A DNA stretch of 64,000 bases from Nitratireductor sp. B36 (lineage in GTDB: Bacteria; Pseudomonadota; Alphaproteobacteria; Rhizobiales; Rhizobiaceae). Positions 44,936-53,209 of this stretch are shown here, one piece after another (position 1 is the first letter of the stretch; each line of letters begins with the position of its first letter). The notes beneath the pieces were generated by a model, which worked only from the letters and a program-made list of their open reading frames with translations, searched no databases and had not been told where the DNA came from. The stretch is taken from assembly GCF_020833685.1 (NCBI RefSeq), contig NZ_JACKZY010000001.1, forward strand, positions 880,578 through 944,577. The letters are read 5' to 3'. Made by a program: the position numbers and the translations under genes.

Positions 44936-46120
44936 TCAGTTCCAGCCGCCGCCATAGGTGCGGTAGAAAATATGCTGGCCGATCTTTTTCATCCGCTGCA
45001 TGGCTCCCGCCCAGCGCGGATGCACATAGGTCGCATGATAGTGTGTGGAGGAGCCGACTTCGGGCAGCCAGATCTTGCCTGCGGTTGTGGCCATGGCCAC
45101 TTCCTGCGCCGTCTTGAAATGAGCCGGGCTGGCCACACGGTCGCGAATCCCGTCGCAGGCAAAGGAAAACTGGCAGCGGTTGCGCCATTTCTCGTTCTGG
45201 TAGACCACCCCGCAGATGGTGTTGGGGTAGGTGGGATTGCGCACGCGATTGAGAATGACTTGCGCCACCGCTGCCTGCCCTTTCACGGATTCGCCGCGCG
45301 CTTCGAAGTAGATGCCGGCTGCGAGACATTGCTGCTCACGTTTGGAAAACACCGTCTCGGGAAGCGGTTGCCGCGCCCAGGGATGATCCTTCGCGTCCAC
45401 CGGCGGAATAAACCGCCCGCCTGCCGGCTCCTCCTCGCGCAGGATGCTGGCAAATGGCGAGGCTTTCGCATAGTCGGGCTTCTGCGGCGCGTAAGCCGTG
45501 GCAAGAATGTCAGGCTGATCGTTGTTGACCAGCTCGGCGATCGCGCGTGGCAGCGTCGGGTCCGCCTTCCTGTCCTTTTTCATATAGAAGGCCGAAGCGA
45601 TACGCACTTCCTTGCCCTTGATGTCAGGATCGACGAACGCCATCAGCGGCTGATCGGTTGAGGGCTTTTCGAGAAGAAAACTGGTCTTCTCAAAGATCGT
45701 GCCGGCTTCGAAAAGTTTCGGCGGCTGGACCGGCACGACCTGAACAAGCCGACCTGTCTTTTCCGCACGGTTGATCCGCTCTTCGTCCGGCGTGGTGCCG
45801 GTGAACCCTTTCTTGCCGCGGAAGGCGATCTTGCCGATGCCTGGGGCAGCTATGCCGGAACCGGAAATGCTGCCCGTCTTCAGGTCGCCATCAACAAAGG
45901 GCATCTCGGCCTGATGGATCGAACCGGCAACGGATTTTTCCACGAAGGCCGCCCAGCGCGGCCCCGTGCCCTCTTCGCCGGAAACCAGTCCGGCCATGTC
46001 CTGATGCGCGACAATACCTGGAAACCCGATCCAGAACCCCAACGCCACCAAAGCTGGTGCCAGAAAGGAACGCGATTCATCAACCGCTTTGCGCGGTACT
46101 CTTCCACTCCGACGAAGCAC
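44936..46120 (-). CDS. Cell-wall hydrolase, SleB-like domain (GTG start)
   Basis: 394 residues. An N-terminal hydrophobic segment (APALVALGFWIGFPGIVAHQ, near residues 20-40) suggests a signal or membrane anchor. A long low-complexity middle region is followed by the C-terminal hydrolase_2 (SleB/CwlJ) domain, containing QQCLAAGIYFEARGESVKGQ and ICGVVYQNEKWRNRCQFSFA. The Glu in YFEARGE is the probable catalytic residue. It would cut peptidoglycan. The GTG at 46120 is chosen because GGAG stands seven bases before it; a GTG six bases upstream is possible. A perfect inverted repeat 49 bases upstream may control it. Confidence 0.87.
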   Translation of the reverse strand: MLRRSGRVPRKAVDESRSFLAPALVALGFWIGFPGIVAHQDMAGLVSGEEGTGPRWAAFVEKSVAGSIHQAEMPFVDGDLKTGSISGSGIAAPGIGKIAFRGKKGFTGTTPDEERINRAEKTGRLVQVVPVQPPKLFEAGTIFEKTSFLLEKPSTDQPLMAFVDPDIKGKEVRIASAFYMKKDRKADPTLPRAIAELVNNDQPDILATAYAPQKPDYAKASPFASILREEEPAGGRFIPPVDAKDHPWARQPLPETVFSKREQQCLAAGIYFEARGESVKGQAAVAQVILNRVRNPTYPNTICGVVYQNEKWRNRCQFSFACDGIRDRVASPAHFKTAQEVAMATTAGKIWLPEVGSSTHYHATYVHPRWAGAMQRMKKIGQHIFYRTYGGGWN

Positions 46121-46168
46121 CCACACTCTCCGCTACGCAACTCAACCCGATTTCCAAAACCATATTTG

Positions 46169-46191
46169 GTTAACCTTGATCACTGGTTAAC
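46169..46191. promoter_or_regulatory. Perfect inverted repeat upstream of the cell-wall hydrolase
   Basis: GTTAACC and GGTTAAC arms (seven bases) are separated by nine bases, 49 bases before the hydrolase start. The TTAACC half-site recalls part of the CtrA recognition sequence of Alphaproteobacteria, but the spacing and inverted layout differ from TTAA-N7-TTAA, so another dimeric regulator is as likely. Confidence 0.45.
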
Positions 46192-46231
46192 AGGCTGGCC
46201 GGTCTTTGAGGCGCAGCAGCGAACGCAAACG

Positions 46232-46259
46232 AAAACGGGCCTTGCGATGCAAAGCCCGT
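46232..46259 (-). terminator. Rho-independent terminator of der
   Basis: On the minus strand ACGGGCTTTG and CAAGGCCCGT (one wobble pair) enclose a five-base loop and are followed by TTTTCGTTTG. It begins 29 bases after the der stop. Confidence 0.75.
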
Positions 46260-46288
46260 CATCTTTTAAACGCGTGGTGATACCGCCT

Positions 46289-47719
46289 TCAGCGGCGTTT
46301 CTTCGCCCGCCCCGCATAGGGGTTGTCGGAGGTGCGCAGCGCAACACGGATTGGAACACCGTAGAGATTGAACGTCTCTCGCAAGCCGTTCATGAGATAG
46401 CGCACATAGGATTGCGGCATCGCTTCAGGTCGCGAACAGGAGACAACGAAGCCCGGCGGCCGTGTCTTGATCTGCGTTATGTACTTCACCTTGAGCCGGC
46501 GTCCGGCCACGGCCGGTGGCGGATGCTGTCCCGTCGCGCCTTCCAGCCACCGGTTGAGGCGGCCCGTCGAGATGCGGCTGTTCCAGGTGCGATGGGTCTT
46601 TTCCACCGCTTCCATAAGCTTGTCGAAGCCGCGCCCGGTCTCCGCAGAAATTGGAACCGCCTGCAGCCCGCGCACCTGCGGCAGAAGCCGCGCCGTCTTC
46701 TCATGCAGTTCGGCAAGCGTCTCCTGCCGGTCCTCGATCAGGTCCCATTTGTTGAAGGCAATGACCGGCGCCCTGCCCTCTCGGATGATCAGGTCGGCGA
46801 TCTGCAGGTCCTGTTTCTCAAACGGGATGGTCGCATCAAAAACCACGATCACCACTTCGGCAAAGCGCACGGCGCGCAGCCCGTCGGAGACGGAGAGCTT
46901 TTCCAGCTTTTCCTGTACGCGTGCCTTGCGTCGCATGCCGGCCGTATCGAAGAGCTTGATCTTGCGGCCACGCCACTGCCAGTCGACGGAAATCGAATCG
47001 CGCGTGATGCCGGCTTCCGGCCCCGTCAGCATGCGTTCCTCGCCCAGAAGCGCGTTGATCAGCGTCGACTTGCCGACATTCGGTCGCCCCACAATTGCGA
47101 TCCGCAACGGTTTGGACGAGTCGTAGACCGCCTCTTCTTCCGAATCGGGCTCGATGTCCTCTCCGACGGCAATCTCGTCCGTTGAGACAACGAGCTCCTC
47201 GGGATCTTCCGCCAGCGCTCGCTCCTCTCCAAGCGCCTCGACGATGGCGTCACGCAGATCGGACATGCCAAGACCGTGTTCCGCCGAAACCTCGACCGGA
47301 TCGCCCAGTCCCAGTTCCCATGCGTCGAGAACGCCGCTGCGGGCTGCATTCACGTCCATCTTGTTGGCGACCAGCACGACCGGCTTGCCGCTGCGGCGCA
47401 GGAGATTGGCGAAGGTTGCATCGTCGGGCATTACACCGGCGCGGGCGTCGATCATGAAAAGCGCAATGTCGGCCTCGTCGATCGCCTGCTCGGTCTGGGC
47501 ACGCATGCGCCCCTCCAGTGTCGGCGCTGCAGCACTTTCCAGACCGGCCGTGTCGATCACCTCAAACTTGAGGTCCTGAAGGCGGGCGGGATGGGAGCGG
47601 CGGTCGCGCGTGACACCGGGTGTGTCATCGACAATAGCCAGACGACGGCCGGCAAGCCGGTTGAACAGTGTCGACTTGCCGACATTCGGCCGGCCGATGA
47701 TTGCAAGCTTGAAGGCCAT
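46289..47719 (-). CDS. der: Der (EngA), double GTPase for ribosome assembly
   Basis: 476 residues with two tandem G domains. The first has [24 protein letters not shown] and NKMD; the second has [25 protein letters not shown] and NKWD. A KH-like C-terminal domain follows. An acidic linker of about 30 residues ([15 protein letters not shown]) joins the G domains. Der is essential for maturation of the 50S subunit. It lies 20 bases after the YfgM-like gene on the same strand and ends at a clear terminator. Confidence 0.97.
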   Translation of the reverse strand: MAFKLAIIGRPNVGKSTLFNRLAGRRLAIVDDTPGVTRDRRSHPARLQDLKFEVIDTAGLESAAAPTLEGRMRAQTEQAIDEADIALFMIDARAGVMPDDATFANLLRRSGKPVVLVANKMDVNAARSGVLDAWELGLGDPVEVSAEHGLGMSDLRDAIVEALGEERALAEDPEELVVSTDEIAVGEDIEPDSEEEAVYDSSKPLRIAIVGRPNVGKSTLINALLGEERMLTGPEAGITRDSISVDWQWRGRKIKLFDTAGMRRKARVQEKLEKLSVSDGLRAVRFAEVVIVVFDATIPFEKQDLQIADLIIREGRAPVIAFNKWDLIEDRQETLAELHEKTARLLPQVRGLQAVPISAETGRGFDKLMEAVEKTHRTWNSRISTGRLNRWLEGATGQHPPPAVAGRRLKVKYITQIKTRPPGFVVSCSRPEAMPQSYVRYLMNGLRETFNLYGVPIRVALRTSDNPYAGRAKKRR

Positions 47720-47739
47720 CTTGGCTCACCGCTCTCTGG

Positions 47740-48405
47740 CTATTCCGCCGGGCTCGATCCGAGAATCAGCTCAATCATCATCTCGGCGCGCTGGCGGGTG
47801 TTGCGGGGGGCCTCGGCATCACCGGAAATCTGCTGGAAAAGCTGAAGCGCGTCGTCGCGCTTGCCTTCCTTCCATGCAGCAAGACCAAGCGCCTCGCGCG
47901 CCGTGTGCCGCAGTGCGTTTCCGTCCGCCGTCAATGTTTCAACGCGCGCTGAAACATCGGCATAGGATCCGTGATCCACCAGAAGGAGCCCTGCCCGAAG
48001 GCGAGCAATGTCGGCGATCACATCGGTCACCGAGCGGTCCGCCGCAATGGCATCGAATGCCGCCACAGCGCCGTCCGTGTCGCCATCGGCAGCCAGAACG
48101 GTGGCAGAACGCATGCGCGCCAGCAGCGGATAGGAGCCGTAGCCACTCTCTTCCAGTTCCTTGAAAGCGGCAAGCGCTTCATCGTTCTCGCCCTGGCGGG
48201 CAAGTTCCAGTGCCTGGGAAAAAGCATCGCCCGAAGCATTCGCCCGAGAGGATGTCCAGCGCTCATAACCAACATAGCCGGCAGTGGCGAGGACAAGAAG
48301 AACGGCGGCACCAATGGCAATGGGGCCGAAACGACGCCACAGAGATTTGAACTGATCCTGGCGAAGCTCTTCATTGACTTCGCGAATGAAACTGTCGTCG
48401 GACAT
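47740..48405 (-). CDS. YfgM-like membrane-anchored TPR protein
   Basis: 221 residues. A cytoplasmic N-terminus (MSDDSFIREVNEELRQDQFK) is followed by one helix (IAIGAAVLLVLATAGYVGY) and a periplasmic TPR-like domain. This is the pattern of YfgM/DUF2133, an ancillary SecYEG chaperone in E. coli. There yfgM-bamB-der is a conserved order; here the TPR gene adjoins der directly, with no bamB between them. The ATG at 48405 follows GGGTCGCAT. Confidence 0.87.
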   Translation of the reverse strand: MSDDSFIREVNEELRQDQFKSLWRRFGPIAIGAAVLLVLATAGYVGYERWTSSRANASGDAFSQALELARQGENDEALAAFKELEESGYGSYPLLARMRSATVLAADGDTDGAVAAFDAIAADRSVTDVIADIARLRAGLLLVDHGSYADVSARVETLTADGNALRHTAREALGLAAWKEGKRDDALQLFQQISGDAEAPRNTRQRAEMMIELILGSSPAE

Positions 48406-48618
48406 ATGCGACCCATGCTTGGCGGGCATTTCCCGCGCTTTTCCGGTTTCCGGCTTTTTAGACGAAATTTGCCGCCATGGAAGGGGGGGCTGGCATTTCG
48501 TCTCTATTCTGTTGTTTCGGGGGCAACTCCCGTTGCCGTAAAACGATATTGCTTTCCAAACTCGGCCATATTTGGCCAGTAACGCTGCCCTTCGAATTGC
48601 ATAGCGGATTACGTGATC

Positions 48619-49608
48619 ATGCTCAAATTTCTCTGCGCCGGTGCAGCAGCACTTGCGTTGACTGGTTCCTGTTTTGCCGGGAACACCGCAGCGGCGAAGT
48701 CGCCACAATACGTGATCATCTCCTTTGACGGTGCCCTGCATCTGGAACAGTGGGAGCGCAGCCGCGCGCTTGGCAAGGAAACAGGCGCGCACTTTACCTA
48801 CTTCCTTTCCTGCGTTTATCTCCTCTCTCCCGAAACGCGCAAAACCTATCAGGCGCCAGGCATGGCCCGCGGACGCTCGAATGTCGGCAGCGGGTACTCT
48901 CGCGAGGATGTCGAGGGTCGACTCGGTCAGATCTGGTCCGCCCGCGCCGAAGGGCACGAGGTGGCAAGCCATGGCTGCGGTCATTTCGACGGAAAAAACT
49001 GGAGCGCGGACGACTGGGCGCAGGAGTTCGATCAATTCGCGACCATTGTCGCCGATGCCTGGAAGCTCAACGGGATCAAGGGTGAACCTGAAGGTTGGCG
49101 GGATTTCGCCCGCAAGGAAATACGCGGTTTCAGAGCCCCATACCTTTCAACGAGCAAGGGACTGTTCAAAACACTTGAAAAGAAGGGCTTCGCCTACGAC
49201 GCCAGCGCTGTTTCGCGCGGCCCTGTTCTGCCCAGAACCCGCGACGGCGTCGCGCATTTTTCTCTCCCGTTGATACCGGAAGGTCCACGCGGCAGACAGG
49301 TAATTGCCATGGACTACAACCTCTATGTGCGCCACTCCGGCGGCAAGGAGAAGCCGGAGGCAGCGTCCGCGTTTGAGCAACGGGCGTATGATGCCTTTAT
49401 GGACACGTTCGACAAAGAATATGAAGGCCGCCGCACGCCGGTTCAACTCGGTTTCCATTTTACCCTCATGAATGATGGTGCCTATTGGAACGCGCTGGAG
49501 CGCTTTGCGCGCGAAGTCTGCGTGAGAGACGACGTGGAATGCCTGAGCTACCGGGATTATCTGACTGCCGTCTCCGAAGCCGAAGCCCCGGTCCAGGGCG
49601 GAACCTGA
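48619..49608 (+). CDS. Secreted polysaccharide deacetylase-family protein
   Basis: 329 residues. The signal peptide is MLKFLCAGAAALALTGSCFA. The NodB-homology core shows ISFDGALHLEQWERS (first Asp, metal/acid site), HEVASHGCGHFDGKNWS (two metal His) and IRGFRAPYLSTSKGLF (RAPY). It would act on an acetylated glycan such as peptidoglycan or a surface polysaccharide. Some members of this fold have other amide substrates. The start is taken at ATG 48619; a GTG six bases before is possible. Divergent from the YfgM-like gene with 213 bases between, convergent with the BCCT gene. Confidence 0.85.
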   Translation: MLKFLCAGAAALALTGSCFAGNTAAAKSPQYVIISFDGALHLEQWERSRALGKETGAHFTYFLSCVYLLSPETRKTYQAPGMARGRSNVGSGYSREDVEGRLGQIWSARAEGHEVASHGCGHFDGKNWSADDWAQEFDQFATIVADAWKLNGIKGEPEGWRDFARKEIRGFRAPYLSTSKGLFKTLEKKGFAYDASAVSRGPVLPRTRDGVAHFSLPLIPEGPRGRQVIAMDYNLYVRHSGGKEKPEAASAFEQRAYDAFMDTFDKEYEGRRTPVQLGFHFTLMNDGAYWNALERFAREVCVRDDVECLSYRDYLTAVSEAEAPVQGGT

Positions 49609-49615
49609 TTGAAAA

Positions 49616-49642
49616 GAGCCCCGGCATGCCTTGCCGAGGCTC
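49616..49642. terminator. Bidirectional hairpin terminator
   Basis: GAGCCCCGGCA and TGCCGAGGCTC (one mismatch) form an 11-base stem in the 59-base gap between convergent genes. The minus strand continues with CTTTTC, the plus strand with a later TTTTT, so it may serve the BCCT gene and the deacetylase. Confidence 0.6.
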
Positions 49643-49667
49643 GTCTTCAGCACTTTTTCGCGCCCGT

Positions 49668-51257
49668 TTAGTTGCCGATTTCCCGCTCGTGCCGCAACGC
49701 CTTGAAGGTGGCGTACAGCATGACGGTCAGCAGGATCGCGAACGGAAAGCCTGTCGCGATTGCACCGGCCTGAAGCGCGGCCAGTCCGCCGCCAAGCAAA
49801 AGAACGATTGCGACCAGCCCTTCGAAAATGGCCCAGAAGACACGCTGCGCTATCGGCGCATCGATCTTGCCGCCGGCCGTGATCGTATCGATGACCAGCG
49901 AGCCGGAATCCGACGACGTGACGAAGAAAACGATGACCAGAATGATGCCGATGAGCGAGCTCACACTGGCAAGCGGCAGGTCGGCCAGCATCGCAAACAG
50001 CGAAAGTTCCGGCACGTAATCCACGACCGTCTCCTGAACGCCCGTATAGCCCTCGGTCAGGAACTGCTCCATTGCGGTGCCGCCGAAGGTGGTCATCCAC
50101 AGGATCGACACGAGGGTGGGAATGATCAGAACGCAGGTGATGAACTCACGCACCGTCCGTCCCTTGGACACCCGGGCGATGAACATGCCTACGAAAGGTG
50201 ACCACGAAATCCACCAGGCCCAGTAGAATGTGGTCCAACCGTGCATGAAGCCTGTGTCTTCACGGCCGATCCAGTTCGACAATTCCGGCAATTCCTTCAC
50301 ATAGGACCATGTATTGGAGAAAAAGCCGGTGAGGATCGCCAGCGTGGGGCCGAAGATAATCACAAACAGGAGAAGAAGTATGGCGAGCACCATGTTGATC
50401 TCGGAAAGGCGCTTCACGCCCGCATCCAGTCCCGCCACGACAGAGATCAAAGCAATGCACGTGATCCCCATGATGAGGAGGACCTTGATCGTGTCCGTGT
50501 TGGGAACACCATAGAGCTCGTTCAAGCCTGCAAGCGCCTGCGATGCACCAAAGCCAAGGGACGTTGCCAGACCGAAAAGCGTTGCAAACACCGCCATGAT
50601 GTCGATCAAATGACCGGGCCAGCCACGCACCCGCTCGCCCAGAAGCGGGTAGAACGCCGAACGGATGGATAGCGGCAACCCTTTATTATAGGCGGCAAGC
50701 GATAGCGACAGCGCCAGAACCGCGTAGATCGCCCAGGGATGAAGGCCCCAATGAAAGATGGTCGCTGCCATGCCCATCTCCCGGGCCGCAGGCACGGCGC
50801 TCGCCACGAGTTCGCCATCGGCCAATGGTGCCTCGAGACCAAGCGGCGGATTGTTGAAATGATACATCGGCTCGAGCACGCCGAAAAACATCAGGCCGAT
50901 ACCCATGCCGGCCGCAAAAAGCATCGCGAACCAGCCGGAATAGGAATATTCGGGCACAGCATCCTTGCCACCCAGCCTGACCTTGCCCAGTGGCGTCAAC
51001 GCCACGACAATACAAAACAGCACGAACAAATTGGCCGACAGCATGAAGACCCAGTCAAAGGTCGATGTCAGCCAGACGCGCAGTCCGCCAAGTGCGCTCC
51101 CCGCCGCTTCCTGAAACATCAAGGCGATGATCACGAAAGCGATGATGAGGACAGCGGAAACAAAGAAAACGGGATTGTGAACGTCGAGACCAAGCAGCCG
51201 AATATTGTCCTGCCCGGGTTCCAGCCCGTGATCCTCCTCAACGATTTCATTAGACAT
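49668..51257 (-). CDS. BCCT-family betaine/carnitine/choline transporter
   Basis: 529 residues with about twelve membrane helices. The glycine-rich GMGIGLMF at residues 117-124 resembles the sodium-coupled BetP type. The Trp segment FYWAWWISWSPFVGMFIARV forms the substrate box, and SKGRTVREFI follows it. It probably imports glycine betaine or a related quaternary amine for osmoprotection or as nutrient. Long N- and C-terminal sensory tails are absent, so strong osmotic gating like BetP is less likely. Confidence 0.95.
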   Translation of the reverse strand: MSNEIVEEDHGLEPGQDNIRLLGLDVHNPVFFVSAVLIIAFVIIALMFQEAAGSALGGLRVWLTSTFDWVFMLSANLFVLFCIVVALTPLGKVRLGGKDAVPEYSYSGWFAMLFAAGMGIGLMFFGVLEPMYHFNNPPLGLEAPLADGELVASAVPAAREMGMAATIFHWGLHPWAIYAVLALSLSLAAYNKGLPLSIRSAFYPLLGERVRGWPGHLIDIMAVFATLFGLATSLGFGASQALAGLNELYGVPNTDTIKVLLIMGITCIALISVVAGLDAGVKRLSEINMVLAILLLLFVIIFGPTLAILTGFFSNTWSYVKELPELSNWIGREDTGFMHGWTTFYWAWWISWSPFVGMFIARVSKGRTVREFITCVLIIPTLVSILWMTTFGGTAMEQFLTEGYTGVQETVVDYVPELSLFAMLADLPLASVSSLIGIILVIVFFVTSSDSGSLVIDTITAGGKIDAPIAQRVFWAIFEGLVAIVLLLGGGLAALQAGAIATGFPFAILLTVMLYATFKALRHEREIGN

Positions 51258-51680
51258 GTCTCACTCCATATCTGTCCGAGGCTGGGAGCAAATGACAGAG
51301 TGGCCGCCCGTCCCCGGAACATTCCTCCACACTCGGGACCGTGAACCAAAACACGTGATCGCACATGGTCTGTATGCGACCTTGTCCGTGCGGATTGAGA
51401 CCAGACTCACGCAAATCGAAGACGGATGGAACCCTGTTTGGCCAAAATTTCGCCCATAAATCGCCAAACTTCGCCGTTGCGGCGTGCAAATTGGCTTCGA
51501 TCAGGCGCCATTTTCACACAACAAGACGAGAAATCGACACAAACTGAGCTTGTGTCCCGGACTTTTGCCGGATTTTATGTCCATGTTATACGGCTATAGG
51601 GACACCATTAACTGAATAGCTTCAGACGGAACCAAATCGATGTCTGTGGCTTATGATGAAAAACCATTTGGAGAGGATAC
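51258..51680. other. 423-base intergenic region
   Basis: No convincing gene. The region before the lipoprotein gene has TTGCCG (51565) and TATACG (51587) at 16-base spacing, a weak promoter candidate, flanked by an exact inverted repeat GTGTCCC (51552) / GGGACAC (51599). The remainder shows no repeat or motif I can name. Confidence 0.5.
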
Positions 51681-51950
51681 ATGAAAAAGTCACTGCTTCT
51701 CGTACCGGCGCTGCTTCTCGGTGTTGCTGCCTGCACCCCAACTGAACAGGGCGCGGCATTTGGCGGTGCCAGTGGTGCGGCCATCGGTGCACTCGCTTCC
51801 GGTAACAAGGTCGAAGGCGCCATCATCGGCGGTGCCATCGGTACCGTGGCGGGCGCCCTCGTCGGCCGCGCCTCGGAAAACAGCAACCGCTGCATCTATC
51901 GCGACGAATACGGCCGCCGTTACGAAGCCCGCTGTCCGCGCGGTTACTAA
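51681..51950 (+). CDS. Glycine-zipper outer-membrane lipoprotein
   Basis: 89 residues, ATG after GGAGAGGATAC. The lipobox GVAAC with Cys at residue 18 predicts lipidation. A glycine-zipper segment follows (AAFGGASGAAIGALASGN and AIIGGAIGTVAGALVGR), then a Cys-containing tail (NRCIYRDEYGRRYEARCPRG). It resembles small 17-kDa-antigen/SlyB-like 2TM lipoproteins of the envelope. The function is unknown. A clean terminator lies 42 bases after the stop, so it is monocistronic. Confidence 0.88.
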   Translation: MKKSLLLVPALLLGVAACTPTEQGAAFGGASGAAIGALASGNKVEGAIIGGAIGTVAGALVGRASENSNRCIYRDEYGRRYEARCPRGY

Positions 51951-51992
51951 CCGACAGCTTTCCGCGGGCACAGCCTGCGGACTGACTTATGC

Positions 51993-52026
51993 AAAGGCCG
52001 GGATGCAGAACGCATCTCGGCCTTTT
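51993..52026 (+). terminator. Rho-independent terminator after the lipoprotein gene
   Basis: AAAGGCCGGGATGC and GCATCTCGGCCTTT form a 14-base stem with one G-T pair, a five-base loop and a TTTT end. Confidence 0.85.
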
Positions 52027-52152
52027 GCTGTTCCTGTCTCCCAGCCGCGCAAGCGCCCCCCTTCCACCGGAGCCGGCTGTCCGGGCCAGAGCCATTCCAG
52101 GGAGGTGCAGACGCCACCCGATTCACGTGACTTCCTGCCTCGCCTTGGGTGA

Positions 52153-52168
52153 ATTGACTTTTGTCAAT
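52153..52168. promoter_or_regulatory. Probable SorC-family operator upstream of its own gene
   Basis: ATTGAC-TTTT-GTCAAT is a perfect 6-4-6 inverted repeat, 31 bases before the regulator start codon. The half-site TTGAC is shared with the larger palindrome at 59654-59678. Confidence 0.65.
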
Positions 52169-52199
52169 CGCCGTGAATAATGTCGAAAGGAGGCGCGGA

Positions 52200-53165
52200 A
52201 TGGCTTATCGTCCTGCAGACCAGATCATACACAAGGCCGCGTGGCTATACTACACGCATGGCCTGCGTCAGGACGAGGTGGCGCAGCGGCTGAACATTTC
52301 GCGCGCATCCGTGGCGCTCTATCTGCGCAAGGCCCGCGAGGCCGGCATCGTCAACATCTCCACCTCCACACACCTCTTCAGTGGCGAGCGTCTTGCCCGT
52401 CAGATGGAAGATGCCTTTGATCTGGAGACCGTTTGGCTCGTGGGCGAGAATTCCCTTTCGCCCTCGCCTGCCTCCGAAATCCCGACCCTGGCTGCCAATG
52501 TCTTTCTCGAAATGGTCGAGAACGGCTATCAGGTCTGCGTCGCCTGGGGCCGCACCGTCTACGACATCGCCGACGCCATGAGCTATGCCGACCGCGAAGG
52601 CGTGACGGTAGTCGAAATGTGCGGCAATCTCGGCTCTCCCTATGCTTATCGCCCCGACCAGTGCACCATGGAAATTGCCCGCCGGCTCAACGCCAAGGGC
52701 CTCAATTTCTATGCCCCCCTTGTCCTGAGCACGCAGGAACTCGCCCGTGCCCTGCGCGAAGAGCCCGTCATACGCGAACAGCTCGACGGTATCAGCGCCT
52801 GCGATCTCGCCCTCTTCACCGTCGGAGCGCTCGACACCGACAGTCATGTCATAAAATGCGGTGCCCTCAGCATCGAAGAGCTGGAAAAGCTGAAAGGCAT
52901 GGGCGCCACCGGCGTCATCGCCGGGCAGATCATCACCGCCGATGGCAAACTGCTGGACTGTGACTACAACCGCCGCATGATCTCGGCTGATTTCGACGCC
53001 ATCCGCGCCATACCGAAGCGCCTGATGGTGGTGCAGGAGGACGAGAAGCTCGAACCTCTCAAGGCCGCCATCGCCGGGCGTTTCTTCACCCATCTGGTCA
53101 CCACCTCCTCCATGGCGGCAGCGCTTTTGAAGCACCATGCCGCCAGTGAACCGACGCCGGCCTGA
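52200..53165 (+). CDS. SorC/DeoR-type sugar-binding transcriptional regulator
   Basis: 321 residues from the ATG at 52200, preceded by AAGGAGG. The N-terminal helix-turn-helix (GLRQDEVAQRLNISRASVAL, residues about 20-40) precedes a SorC sugar-phosphate-binding domain, with VEMCGNLGSP and ATGVIAGQIITADGKLLDC visible. Such proteins sense phosphosugars and usually repress catabolic operons until the ligand binds. It is the first gene of the sugar cluster and is followed by the aldolase-SDR gene at 44 bases, with no promoter obvious between. The ligand might be the ketose-1-phosphate made by MtnA or the product DHAP. Confidence 0.92.
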   Translation: MAYRPADQIIHKAAWLYYTHGLRQDEVAQRLNISRASVALYLRKAREAGIVNISTSTHLFSGERLARQMEDAFDLETVWLVGENSLSPSPASEIPTLAANVFLEMVENGYQVCVAWGRTVYDIADAMSYADREGVTVVEMCGNLGSPYAYRPDQCTMEIARRLNAKGLNFYAPLVLSTQELARALREEPVIREQLDGISACDLALFTVGALDTDSHVIKCGALSIEELEKLKGMGATGVIAGQIITADGKLLDCDYNRRMISADFDAIRAIPKRLMVVQEDEKLEPLKAAIAGRFFTHLVTTSSMAAALLKHHAASEPTPA

Positions 53166-53209
53166 ACCTCGCCGGCAATCGCAACCCTTCAAGACAATAC
53201 AGGACCGAC

